Assembly: GCF_023078375.1 (NCBI RefSeq)
Contig: NZ_CP095554.1
Coordinates: forward strand, 437,001-501,000
Source: Roseomonas gilardii subsp. gilardii
GTDB lineage: Bacteria > Pseudomonadota > Alphaproteobacteria > Acetobacterales > Acetobacteraceae
Length of the DNA stretch: 64,000 nt
Direction: 5' to 3'
Part shown: positions 55,724 to 64,000 of the stretch, piece after piece
How positions within the stretch are numbered: position 1 is the stretch's first letter
Layout of the letters: each line of letters opens with the position of its first letter
The notes under the pieces: generated by a model
The model's input: only the letters and a program-made list of their open reading frames with translations
The model's database searches: none
What the model was told of the DNA's origin: nothing
Program-made: the position numbers and the translations under genes

Positions 55724-58542
55724 GCCCCGTCCTCCAGCCCCGGATGGGCGTTGCGGACGGCGCCGAGATAGGTGGTGCGCGGCCGCGTCCCCAGCTCACC
55801 CAGCAGGGCGTAGTGCTGCGGCTCCCGCCGCAGCGCCGCCACGGCGGAGCCTGCCGCCGTCAGGTCGCCGAAGCTGATGGCCTGGGCCGGGCAGGCATTC
55901 TGGCAGGCGGTGCGCACCTCGTCGGCGTGGAGCGGCCGGTCCTCCTTCTCCGCGGCGCGGCGGGCGGCGCTGATGCGCTGGGTGCAGTAGGTGCATTTCT
56001 CCATCACCCCGCGCGCCCGCACCGTCACCTCCGGATTGTGCTGCGCCGCCACCACCGGGTCGCCGAGGTTCTTGTATTCCTGGCCGTCGTTGTAGCCGAA
56101 GAAGTTGAAGCGCCGGACCTTGTAGGGGCAGTTGCCCTGGCAGAAGCGCGTGCCGATGCAGCGGTTGTAGACCTGCACGTTCAGCCCCTCGCTGTCATGC
56201 ACGGAGGCGGCGACGGGGCAGACCGGCTCGCAGGGCGCCTGCTCGCAATGCATGCAGGGCACGGGCTGGAAGCCGGGGCGCGGGTCCGCCTCCGCCTCGC
56301 TCTGCCAGTAGGTGTCCACGCGCAGCCAGGCCATGTGGCGGCCCCGCGCCACCTCCTCCGGCCCGACCACGGGCACGCTGTTCTCCGCCTGGCAGGCGAT
56401 GACGCAGGCGTTGCAGCCGATGCAGAGCGTCGTGTCGATCACCATGGCCCATTGCGGGTGGCTGGCCGGCACACTCTCCGCACGCGCCCCCGTGGGCCGG
56501 TTGCCGGGCAGCAGGCTGGGTGGCGTGGCCTGCGGCGGCGCCTCCCGCCCGGCCAGTTCCCCCAGGCCGAAGGCGCGGAACAGGCTGTGCCGGTCGCCTT
56601 CCAGCCCATGCGCGTCCAGCGGGCGCAGGACCTCGCCACGATGGCCGGTCTTCGCCAGGGCGAGGCCCGCCCCGCCCCAGGGCGCCGCGCTGTCCCGCAG
56701 CGCATAGGCATTCGCGCCCAGCCCGTCGCCGATCGAGCCCGCCCGCTGCCGTCCGTGGCCGAGGCTCAGCGCCGCCACGCCCGGCGCCATGCCGGGCAGC
56801 GGCAGGGCCGGTGCCTCCAGATGCCGCCCGCGCCAGTCCAGCGCCACCATGTCGCCCGCCTCCAGGCCGCGCCGCCGGGCTTCCTCCGGCGCCAGCAGCA
56901 GCGCATTGCCCCAGACCTGCCGGGTCAGCGGCTTCGGGCATTCCTGCAGCCAGGCATTGTTGGCGAAGCGTCCGTCCCAGCAGGCGGGGTCGGGTCGCAG
57001 CGCGAGGACCAGCCCGGCCTCCAGCGGCATGGCGCGCAGTTCCGGCAGGCGTGGCTCCGGCGGCATCACCGGGGCGGGCGCGCTGTCCGGCACCACCCCG
57101 TCATGCAGGGCCTGCCGCCACCAGGTCTCGAATTCCGCCTCGGGCACCACCCCCTGCCAGGTGGCGCGGAGTTCCGCCTGTGGGTCGCTGCCGAGCCGCC
57201 CGAGCAGCGCCGCCAGGGCCTGGACAGGCGAGACCGTGTCGTGGAGCGGCTTGATCAGCGGCTGCGCGAGGTTGACCGTGCCATCCGTGGCCCGGGCATC
57301 GCCCCAGTCCTCCAGCGGATGTGTCATCGGCACATGCCACCGGCAGGCGGCGGCGGTCTCGTCGAAAGAGCCGCCCAGATGCAGGGTGAAGGCACCGCTC
57401 TTCCCCAGCGCCTCCGCGAAGCCGAGATCGGCGGGGGCGTCATAGGCGGGGTTGCGGTCCAGGATCAGCAGCGTCTCCGCCGATCCGTCGCGCAGCGCCT
57501 CCGCCAGCGCGGCGAGATCCTCCGGCGCCTGCGCCCCCAGGGGTTCGCGGTACTCGACCGGGGCGCCGAGCCGGTGGTTGGCCCAGTGCACCAGCGCCTG
57601 CACCTCCGGCGGCTGCCAGGGGCCGGCCAGGACCAGCCCTTCCCCGGGCCGCGCCCGCAGATCCGCCAGCGCGGCCTCCAGCCAGCGCGCCATGGCGGGG
57701 TCCAGGGCCGGAGCCTCCAATGGGGCCCCCAGCCCGGCGGCCAGGGCGATGGCGAGGTCCCGCAGCCCGGCGGGCGGCAGGGCGAGGCGGTGATCCGCCT
57801 TGGCGCCCGTCAGGCTGGGCACGGATTCCGCGACATAGAGGCGCGAGAAGTCCTCGCCCCGCCCGCCCCGTGCCTGCCGGTGCCGGGCGAAGCCGCGCGC
57901 ATGGCGCGGCTGGTCCGGCCCGGGGCCGAGCGGATCGGCATCCAGCGCCAGGATGGTGGTGGCCCGGTCCAGGCGCGGCAGGGCATCGAGCGGCCGCCCG
58001 AAGGCCAGTGCGGCGCCCGCGCGCGCGTTCTCCTCCCCCGCCGGTTCATGCGCGTGCCAGCGCAGGCCCGGGAAGCGGGCGCGCAATTCGCCGATCAGCC
58101 GCAGCAGGGTGGGCGAGGTGAGGTGCCCCGTCAGCAGGTGCAGCCCGGCGCCGCCCCGCGCCTCCGCCTTGCGGAGCTGCGGCAGCAGGGCGGAAAAGAG
58201 CGCCTCGCGCGGCGCGATCCGGATGCCCTGACGCACGGCGCGGGAACGGTCCGGATCGTAGAGCGACAGGATCGCCGCCTCGGTGAAGGCATCGGTGCCG
58301 CCGAGGCTGCCGGGATGCGCGGCATTGCCTTCCAGCTTCACCGGGCGGCCCTCGAAGCAGGTGGCGATCACGCCGCGCGCGTAGCCGTTCAGCGTCAGCG
58401 CCGTGGCATAGCGCATCGGCACGCCGGGGACGACGTTCTCCGGCTGCTCCACATAGGGGACGATCTCCTCCGCCGGCTCGCCACAGGCGGTGAGGCCCAG
58501 CGCCGTGCCCAGCAGCGCGAGCCCGGCCCGGCGCCGGCTCAT
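55720..58542 (-). CDS. actB: alternative complex III iron-sulfur subunit ActB
   Basis: A 940-residue fusion of a molybdopterin-enzyme-like domain without cofactor (residues 40-680) and a four-cluster ferredoxin domain (about 700-920): CIGCNACVIACQAENS, CMHCEQAPCEPVCPVA, CIGTRFCQGNCPYKVRRF and CTYCTQRISAARR with CQNACPAQA. The N-terminus (MSRRRAGLALLGTALGLTAC) combines a twin-arginine-like start and a lipobox, so it is probably a Tat-exported lipoprotein. It lacks the FWRSLEEL-type leader found in many ActB proteins. An in-frame ATG at 58602 would overlap actA but gives no such leader. It overlaps actC by 4 bp. Confidence 0.92.
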
Positions 58543-58580
58543 CACCGGCCCGCCCTCGCGGGCCTCGGCGGAAATGCCGT

Positions 58581-59237
58581 TCAGCGGTGGCAGCGGGAGC
58601 ATTCCGTCAGCCCCTCCGTCTGGATCATGTAATGGCGGATCAGCGCCTCCCCCTGCCGCCGCCGGTCGGCGGGCGGCGTCCAGTCCATACGGGTGATGGC
58701 ATCCTCCGGCCGCAGGTTCGGCGCCGGGTCGCGGTGGCAGTCCAGGCACCAGCCCATGGTCAGCGGCGCCACCTGCCGGACTTGCGGCATCCGGTCGATC
58801 TCGCCATGGCAGGTGGCGCAGCCGACGCCGTTGCGCACATGCACGCTGTGGTCGAAGAAGACGTAGTCCGGCAGGCGGTGGACGCGCTGCCAGGCGATCG
58901 GCACATGCTTCGCGAGACTTTCGCGCACCGGCGCCAGGATCGCGGCATCGGTCCAGATCTGCGAATGGCAGGTCATGCAGGTTTCCGTCGGCGGCATGCC
59001 GGCGAAGCGGGATTCCGCGACGGTGGTGTGGCAGTAGCGGCAGTCGAGGCCAAGGCTGCCGACATGATGCGCGTGGCTGAACTGCACGGGCTGTTCCACC
59101 ACCAGATCCTGCCGCGTCACATGCGCGGTGAAGGGCAGCCAGAGCAGCAGGCCGAGCCCGCCCAGGATGGACAAAAGGACAGACAGGAGCCCGGCACGGG
59201 CCAGCGTATCGGCCTGCGGGGAGAAGATCTGCGGCAT
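58581..59237 (-). CDS. actA: alternative complex III pentahaem cytochrome c subunit ActA
   Basis: A 218-residue membrane-anchored cytochrome. One N-terminal helix (AGLLSVLLSILGGLGLLLWL) is followed by five CxxCH haem sites: CRYCH, CMTCH, CATCH, CLDCH and CSRCH at the very C-terminus. Length and haem number fit ActA. ACIII oxidises quinol and feeds electrons to a cytochrome c or oxidase. The ATG at 59237 gives a short leader before the helix; the in-frame ATG at 59306 is possible but adds only Arg/Pro-rich residues. It heads the operon, 38 bp before actB. Confidence 0.93.
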   Translation of the reverse strand: MPQIFSPQADTLARAGLLSVLLSILGGLGLLLWLPFTAHVTRQDLVVEQPVQFSHAHHVGSLGLDCRYCHTTVAESRFAGMPPTETCMTCHSQIWTDAAILAPVRESLAKHVPIAWQRVHRLPDYVFFDHSVHVRNGVGCATCHGEIDRMPQVRQVAPLTMGWCLDCHRDPAPNLRPEDAITRMDWTPPADRRRQGEALIRHYMIQTEGLTECSRCHR

Positions 59238-59661
59238 GGCGCCGCTCAGGCGCCGCCGGACGGGCCGGGGCCGGAAAGGCGCACCCGCGCGGATGGTTGC
59301 GGGCAACAGCCCTTCGTGAATCGCATCGTGACGTTCGGAGACCTGTTGTTGCGGCGAAAGCTGAACCAGCCCTCGCGGGATGAGAACGGCCCCGCCCGCC
59401 CCAGCCGATCAACAGGGCGAGATGACATCCGGGAAGATCGGCCGAACTCGCGCTGTGGTGATCCGCGCCCCCGGCCCGGCACCTCGCAGGCTGCTCCACC
59501 CGCCCTCCCCTGGCCCGCCGGGGTGATGCCGGGCTATGAGGAAGCCAGGCCCCGGACAGCCGGCCAGCGGCCCGGCCCCCGGGAACGGGCGGGAACGGCC
59601 GCCACGGCGATGGGCGCCGGCGGGCGCGGCCAGCCGGCCCTCACCAGCCATCGGACCATAC
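59238..59661. other. divergent promoter region between actA and purU
   Basis: A 424-bp gap with no recognised gene. It must contain the promoter of the 12-gene respiratory operon on the minus strand and that of purU on the plus strand. I found no clear -35/-10 pair, FNR box or riboswitch. Confidence 0.4.
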
Positions 59662-60525
59662 ATGACAGCGACGCAATACATCCTGACCTTGTCCTGCCCG
59701 AACCGGCCCGGCATCGTGGCGGCGGTGGCCGGCTGCATCTTCGAACATGGCGGCAATATCCGCGAGGCGCAGCAGTACGACGACACGGAGAGCACCCGCT
59801 TCTTCGCGCGCATCACCCTCGACCATCCCGAGGACCGGCTGGACCTGGCGGCGCTGCGGCAGGGCTTCGGCAAGGTCGCGGAACGCTTCGGCATGTCCTG
59901 GAGCCTGCGCGACCGGGGCGAGCGGCAGCGCGTCATGCTGCTGGTGTCCCGCTTCGACCACTGCCTCGCCGACATCCTCTACCGCTGGCGCATCGGGGAG
60001 CTGCCGATGACCCCGACGGCCATCGTCTCCAACCATCCGCGGGAGACCTACGCGCATCTCGATTTCACCGGCATCCCCTTCCACCACCTGCCGGTGACGA
60101 AGGCGAACAAGCGGGAACAGGAGGAGCGGATCTGGTCGCTGGTGCGGGAGACGGGCACGGATCTGGTGGTCCTGGCGCGCTACATGCAGATCCTCTCCGA
60201 CGACCTCGCCGGGAAGCTGGCGGGGCGCTGCATCAACATCCACCATTCCTTCCTGCCGGGCTTCAAGGGCGCGCGCCCCTATCACCAGGCGCATGCGCGC
60301 GGCGTGAAGCTCATCGGCGCCACGGCGCACTACGTCACCGCCGATCTCGACGAGGGCCCCATCATCGAGCAGGACGTGGAGCGCATCAGTCACAACGACA
60401 CGCCCGAGGACCTGATCCGCCAGGGCCGCGACATCGAGCGCCGCGTCCTGTCCCGCGCCCTGCTCTGGCAGCTCGAAGGGCGCATCCTGCTCAACGGCAG
60501 CCGCACGGTGGTGTTCCGGGACTGA
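59662..60525 (+). CDS. purU: formyltetrahydrofolate deformylase
   Basis: A 287-residue enzyme that hydrolyses 10-formyl-THF to formate and THF, balancing one-carbon pools. An N-terminal ACT domain (residues 5-85; [20 protein letters not shown]) precedes the formyltransferase fold ([40 protein letters not shown] with catalytic His, and [19 protein letters not shown] with catalytic Asp). No obvious ribosome site lies before the ATG at 59662, but the N-terminus is normal there. It stands alone, with the SGNH hydrolase 104 bp downstream. Confidence 0.93.
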   Translation: MTATQYILTLSCPNRPGIVAAVAGCIFEHGGNIREAQQYDDTESTRFFARITLDHPEDRLDLAALRQGFGKVAERFGMSWSLRDRGERQRVMLLVSRFDHCLADILYRWRIGELPMTPTAIVSNHPRETYAHLDFTGIPFHHLPVTKANKREQEERIWSLVRETGTDLVVLARYMQILSDDLAGKLAGRCINIHHSFLPGFKGARPYHQAHARGVKLIGATAHYVTADLDEGPIIEQDVERISHNDTPEDLIRQGRDIERRVLSRALLWQLEGRILLNGSRTVVFRD

Positions 60526-60629
60526 TCCGGACGGACGCGCGGCGGGGCCGGGCCGGTTGCCGCCGCCCGGACTTCGCGGAACACTGGCCTCCGGACGGCT
60601 ACCCAAGGCCGCCGGAGGAGAACGCCAGG

Positions 60630-62048
60630 ATGAAACGCCGCACACTCGCCCTCGGGGCGCCGGGCCTGATCCTCGCCGCCACGGGCGTGGCGGAAGCGCA
60701 GGGCAGCGTTTCCGGGAATCCGCCCGCGCCGCGCCCGGATGCCGCCCGTCCCGCCTCGGCCGCCCTGCCGGCGCCGCCGGTCGCGGGCGGCGCGGGGTCC
60801 TGGGTGACGAGCTGGGCCGCCTCGGTCCAGGGACCCTATCCGGCGGGCAATCCCTCGGCCCAGCCGGACCAGCGCTTCGCCATCCCGGAACCGGCGCAGG
60901 GCCTGCGCGACCAGACGCTGCGGCTGGTTCTGCGGCCCACGGTCTGGGGCTCCCAGGCGCGGCTGCGCTTCTCCAACGCCTTCGGCACCCGTCCCCTGCG
61001 GATCGAGGATGTGCATGCCGGGCTGCAGCTCGGCGGCGCGGCGCTTCTGCCCGGCAGCAACCGCCCGGTGCGCTTCGGCGGCGAGACGGGCGTGACGATC
61101 CCGCCCGGCGGGCAGGCCTGGTCGGACCCGGTGGCGCTGTCCCTGCCCGGCGACGCGGCCTCCCCGCTGCTGGCCGGGCGCAAGCTGGCCGTCTCCCTCC
61201 ACCTCCCCGGCCAGACCGGGCCGATGACCTGGCACGCCAAGGCGATGCAGACCTCCTACCTCTCCCCACCCGGCGCCGGATCGCGGGGCGCGGAGGAGGG
61301 CGAGGCCGCCTTCCCCTATTCCGTGGCCTCCTGGTTCTTCCTCGACGCGGTGGACATGGCGGCGCCGGCCGGCACGCCCGTGGTGGTCTGCCTCGGCGAT
61401 TCCATCACCGACGGCACCGCCTCCACCATGAATGGCGACGACCGCTGGCCGGACGTGCTGTGGCGGCGCCTCGCCGCGGCGTCGGAGCGGCCGGTCGCGG
61501 TGGTGAATGCCGGGATCGGCGGCAACCAGGTGGCCGGCCCGCCGGAATACGGGCCGGAAAAGCCCTTCGCCGGCGGCCCCTCCGCCCTGTCGCGGCTGGA
61601 GCGGGACGTCATCTCCCTGTCCGGGGTGACGGCGGTGATCTGGCTGGAGGGCATCAACGACTTCAGCCGCAACGGCAATGCCTCGCTCGACACGGTGCGC
61701 GACGCGATGCGGGAAGGCGTGCGCCGGCTGCGCGCCGGCATCCCCGGCCTGCGGGTGATCGGCGCCACGCTGCCCTCCGCGCTGGGCAGCAGCAGCGCCG
61801 CGCATGGCCATGCCGAACAGGACGAGAAGCGGCGCGGGCTGAACGCCTTCATCCGCGATTCCGGCCTGTTCGACGCGGTGGCGGATTTCGAGCGCGTCAC
61901 GCTCGACCCCGCGACCGGCGGGCTGCGGCCGGAGATGGTGCCGGAATCCACCACCGGCGGCCCGGGCGACAAGCTGCACCCGAACCGCGCCGGCTATCTC
62001 GCCATGGGGACGAGCATCGCGCCGGAACTGCTCCTGCCGAAGCGCTGA
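60630..62048 (+). CDS. exported SGNH/GDSL-family hydrolase
   Basis: A 472-residue protein with an N-terminal signal (LALGAPGLILAATGVAEA). Residues 55-230 form a beta-rich carbohydrate-esterase-associated domain (WVTSWAASVQGPYPAGNP, LRLVLRPTVWGSQARLRFSN, FGTRPLRIEDVHAGLQLGG). The SGNH core follows: block I CLGDSITDG near 255, the Gly in NAGIGGNQV, the Asn in LEGINDFSRNG, and the Asp-His in GDKLHPNRAGY near 451. This layout matches rhamnogalacturonan acetylesterase-like and polysaccharide deacetylating enzymes; the substrate is likely an acylated carbohydrate. GGAGGAG precedes the ATG. Confidence 0.87.
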   Translation: MKRRTLALGAPGLILAATGVAEAQGSVSGNPPAPRPDAARPASAALPAPPVAGGAGSWVTSWAASVQGPYPAGNPSAQPDQRFAIPEPAQGLRDQTLRLVLRPTVWGSQARLRFSNAFGTRPLRIEDVHAGLQLGGAALLPGSNRPVRFGGETGVTIPPGGQAWSDPVALSLPGDAASPLLAGRKLAVSLHLPGQTGPMTWHAKAMQTSYLSPPGAGSRGAEEGEAAFPYSVASWFFLDAVDMAAPAGTPVVVCLGDSITDGTASTMNGDDRWPDVLWRRLAAASERPVAVVNAGIGGNQVAGPPEYGPEKPFAGGPSALSRLERDVISLSGVTAVIWLEGINDFSRNGNASLDTVRDAMREGVRRLRAGIPGLRVIGATLPSALGSSSAAHGHAEQDEKRRGLNAFIRDSGLFDAVADFERVTLDPATGGLRPEMVPESTTGGPGDKLHPNRAGYLAMGTSIAPELLLPKR

Positions 62049-62141
62049 CACGCGCGGCCCGCCGGAGGGCGGGCGGCGGGGTTCACGGGCGGGGAGACCG
62101 GGCTAGGCTCCCCTCCCCCATCACACGGAGGCCAGAAGACC

Positions 62142-62684
62142 ATGACGAACCGATCCATGCCGCGCGGCCGCGCCGCGTTCCTGGCTGTCGCGGCGAGCGG
62201 GCTGCTCGGCCTCGCCGCCTGTGCCGCGCCGCCCTCCGGCACCACCCAATCTGGCACCACCCCGCCTGGGGCGCAGGCCGGTTCCGCGACATCGCCGGGA
62301 GCCCGCCCCGTGGCCGCCACGCCGGACCAGCCCCTGGAAGGCGTCGCCTGGCGCCTGACGCAACTGGACGGGCAGCCCGTCCCCCCTGCGCAGGACCAGC
62401 GCGCGCCCTATCTGCAGTTCGATGCGCAGAACAAGCGGGTCTCCGGCTCCGGAGGCTGCAACCGCCTGACCGGCGCCTATCTGTCCGGCCCGGGCACGCT
62501 GCGGATCGGCCCCGTGGCCAGCACCCGCATGGCCTGCCTCGGCCAGGGCGCGGGACAGCGCGAGACGCGCTTCTTCGCCGTGCTGGAAGCGACCACCGGC
62601 TACCGCATCACGGGGCGCGAGCTGACCCTGACCGATGGCAGCGGCCAGGCCCTGGCCGTGCTGGAGGAAGCGACGCTGCGCTGA
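62142..62684 (+). CDS. META-domain (HslJ-like) lipoprotein
   Basis: A 180-residue lipoprotein with a lipobox (GLLGLAAC near residue 27), a low-complexity Thr/Ser/Gly/Pro linker, and a C-terminal META domain: LEGVAWRLTQLDGQPV near residue 65, SGSGGCNRLTGAY near 100, and TRMACLG near 128. HslJ-type domains are linked to heat shock, novobiocin resistance and motility in some bacteria, without a known activity. The gene converges on dnaJ, with a two-sided hairpin between them. Confidence 0.85.
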   Translation: MTNRSMPRGRAAFLAVAASGLLGLAACAAPPSGTTQSGTTPPGAQAGSATSPGARPVAATPDQPLEGVAWRLTQLDGQPVPPAQDQRAPYLQFDAQNKRVSGSGGCNRLTGAYLSGPGTLRIGPVASTRMACLGQGAGQRETRFFAVLEATTGYRITGRELTLTDGSGQALAVLEEATLR

Positions 62685-62705
62685 GGCGGATACAGGCCGC
62701 TTTCA

Positions 62706-62738
62706 GGACCGGCCGGGCGTTTCCGCCCAGCCGGGTCC
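62706..62738. terminator. two-sided hairpin between the META lipoprotein and dnaJ
   Basis: GGACCGGCCGGGC and GCCCAGCCGGGTCC pair around GTTTCC with one mismatch and one bulge. It sits in the 58-bp gap of convergent genes and could stop both. No strong T run follows on either strand. Confidence 0.45.
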
Positions 62739-62742
62739 GGCC

Positions 62743-63903
62743 TTAGCGGCCCAGGCCGTCCCAGAACTCCTTCACCTTGGCGAAGAAGCCCTCGGATTCC
62801 GGCGAGGACCGGTCGCCCTCCCGCGCCTCAGCCTCGAACTGCTCCAGCAGCTCGCGCTGGCGAGGGGAGAGGTTCTGCGGCGTCTCGACGCTGACCTGGA
62901 CATACATGTCGCCGCGCGCCGCCGAGCGGAGCACGGAGAAGCCCTTGCCGCGCAGGCGGAACTGATCGCCCGCCTGGGTTCCCTGCGGGATGGTGACGCG
63001 GGCGCGGCCGCCGTCGATGGTCGGCACCTCGACCGCCCCGCCCAGCGCCGCCTGGGTCATGCGCAGCGGCACGCGGACGAAGATGTTGTTGCCGTCGCGC
63101 ACGAAGAGCGGATGCGTGCGCACGCCGATATCCACATAGAGGTCGCCCGAGGGCGCGCCACGCAGCCCCGCCTCGCCCTCGCCGGACAGGCGGATGCGCG
63201 TGCCGTCCTCGACACCCGCCGGGACGGTGACGTTCAGGGTGCGGTCGCGCTGCACGCGGCCGGCGCCCTGGCAGACCTTGCAGGGGTTCTTCACCGTGCG
63301 GCCGGTGCCGCCGCAGGTCGGGCAGGTGCGCTCCACCAGGAAGAAGCCCTGCTGCGCCCGGACCTTGCCCGCGCCATGGCAGGTCGCGCAGGTCTGCACG
63401 GAGGCCTTGCCGCCCTCGGCGCCCGAGCCGTCGCAGGCCTCGCAGGCCACGGAGCTGGGCACGCGGATGGTCTTCTTGACCCCGGCGAAGGCTTCCTCGA
63501 GGGTGATCTCGATGCTGGTGCGCAGGTCCGAGCCACGGCCCGCCGCCGCGCCGCCCCGGCCACGGGCGCCGCCGGCACCGCCGCCGAAATTGGCGCCGAA
63601 CATCTGCTCGAAGATGTCCTCAAAGGGCGAGCCGGAGAAGCCGCCGCCGAAGCCCCCGGCCCCGCCGCCACCGCCGCCCTCGAAGGCGGCATGGCCATAG
63701 CGGTCATAGGCGGCGCGCTTCTCGGCATCCTTGAGGACGTCGTAAGCCTCGTTGAGCTCCTTGAACCGCGTCTCGGCGCTCTTGTCGCCCTGGTTGCGGT
63801 CCGGATGGTACTTCATGGCGAGCTTGCGATAGGCCTTCTTCAGCTCGTCCTCGCCCGCGTCACGGGCGCAACCCAGAATCTCGTAGTAATCGCGCTTTGC
63901 CAT
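62743..63903 (-). CDS. dnaJ: chaperone protein DnaJ
   Basis: A 386-residue type I Hsp40 co-chaperone of DnaK. The J domain (residues 2-70) has [11 protein letters not shown] with the HPD triad, then a Gly/Phe-rich region ([18 protein letters not shown]). Four CxxCxGxG zinc repeats follow: [24 protein letters not shown] and CKVCQGAG. The C-terminal substrate-binding domain is complete. dnaK is expected to the right, beyond the window. The 97 bases to the edge contain an 8-bp-stem hairpin at 63933-63952 and no other gene. Confidence 0.96.
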   Translation of the reverse strand: MAKRDYYEILGCARDAGEDELKKAYRKLAMKYHPDRNQGDKSAETRFKELNEAYDVLKDAEKRAAYDRYGHAAFEGGGGGGAGGFGGGFSGSPFEDIFEQMFGANFGGGAGGARGRGGAAAGRGSDLRTSIEITLEEAFAGVKKTIRVPSSVACEACDGSGAEGGKASVQTCATCHGAGKVRAQQGFFLVERTCPTCGGTGRTVKNPCKVCQGAGRVQRDRTLNVTVPAGVEDGTRIRLSGEGEAGLRGAPSGDLYVDIGVRTHPLFVRDGNNIFVRVPLRMTQAALGGAVEVPTIDGGRARVTIPQGTQAGDQFRLRGKGFSVLRSAARGDMYVQVSVETPQNLSPRQRELLEQFEAEAREGDRSSPESEGFFAKVKEFWDGLGR

Positions 63904-63932
63904 CGTTGTCCCGTTCGCAGGGCGTGCCCGGC

Positions 63933-63952
63933 CCGGTGATGCCGATCACCGG
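63933..63952. other. perfect hairpin upstream of dnaJ
   Basis: CCGGTGAT-GCCG-ATCACCGG has an 8-bp stem and a four-base loop. It lies 30 bp before dnaJ, in the presumed dnaK-dnaJ gap. It may attenuate read-through or stabilise an mRNA end; there is no T run for a classic terminator. Confidence 0.5.
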
Positions 63953-64000
63953 ACCAGCCAATTTTCCCCATGGCCTGCCAATCCGCGGCTGCCGCAGGCA

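Noticed and set aside
58587-60600. Very long plus-strand frame before the SGNH hydrolase
   Set aside because: It crosses actA and purU in other frames with no family motifs; the real gene starts at 60630.

Overview
The window is one GC-rich stretch (roughly 70% by eye) of an alphaproteobacterial chromosome, most like Acetobacteraceae of the Roseomonas type. Pointers are Azospirillum-style L-arabinose oxidation genes next to chvE-gguAB, a miaB-phoH-ybeY-corC-lnt-HTH operon, an orphan TctC-type binding protein, and an alternative complex III operon joined to a caa3 oxidase. No rRNA, tRNA, phage, insertion sequence or CRISPR array was seen.

Layout. 1-2.4 kb: prpD (cut by the left edge), divergent from a PrpR/RamB-like Fe-S regulator. 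2.8-4.8 kb: a serine-hydrolase esterase and a methyltransferase. 4.8-9.3 kb: an aldo/keto reductase divergent from a Gfo/Idh/MocA - IclR - NIPSNAP - TIM-barrel cluster, with an IclR-type palindrome between them. 9.6-18.5 kb: an L-arabinose operon (araC, araD, araA, chvE, gguA, gguB) opposite a gbpR-like LysR gene. 18.9-20.4 kb: a ferric reductase and its His-rich PadR regulator behind two TTCGATATATCGAA palindromes. 20.6-24.2 kb: lepA, a TctC protein, a lone receiver domain. 24.4-29.3 kb: hemC-hemH, katA, oxyR with an OxyR site between the last two. 29.3-31.7 kb: a two-gene HyfG/HyfI-like remnant. 31.9-35.5 kb: amidase, cupin, nth, DUF2244. 35.5-44.6 kb: HTH gene, lnt, corC, ybeY, phoH, miaB, plsC-like, RidA, alpha/beta hydrolase. 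44.7-47 kb: tryptophan dioxygenase (frame broken by a 19-bp duplication) and oxalate decarboxylase. 47.4-59.2 kb: one minus-strand operon for ACIII (actABCDEF) plus caa3 oxidase. 59.7-63.9 kb: purU, SGNH hydrolase, META-domain lipoprotein, dnaJ.

Two cross-cutting observations stand out. First, a family of 250-340 bp GC-rich multi-hairpin repeats occurs four times, three of them between convergent genes. Second, five otherwise intact genes (gguB, lepA, hemH, the hyfG-like gene, phoH) carry seven frame breaks, all in the sense of lost bases and mostly in G/C runs. This looks far more like base-call deletions than gene decay; the coordinates given span the whole intended gene.
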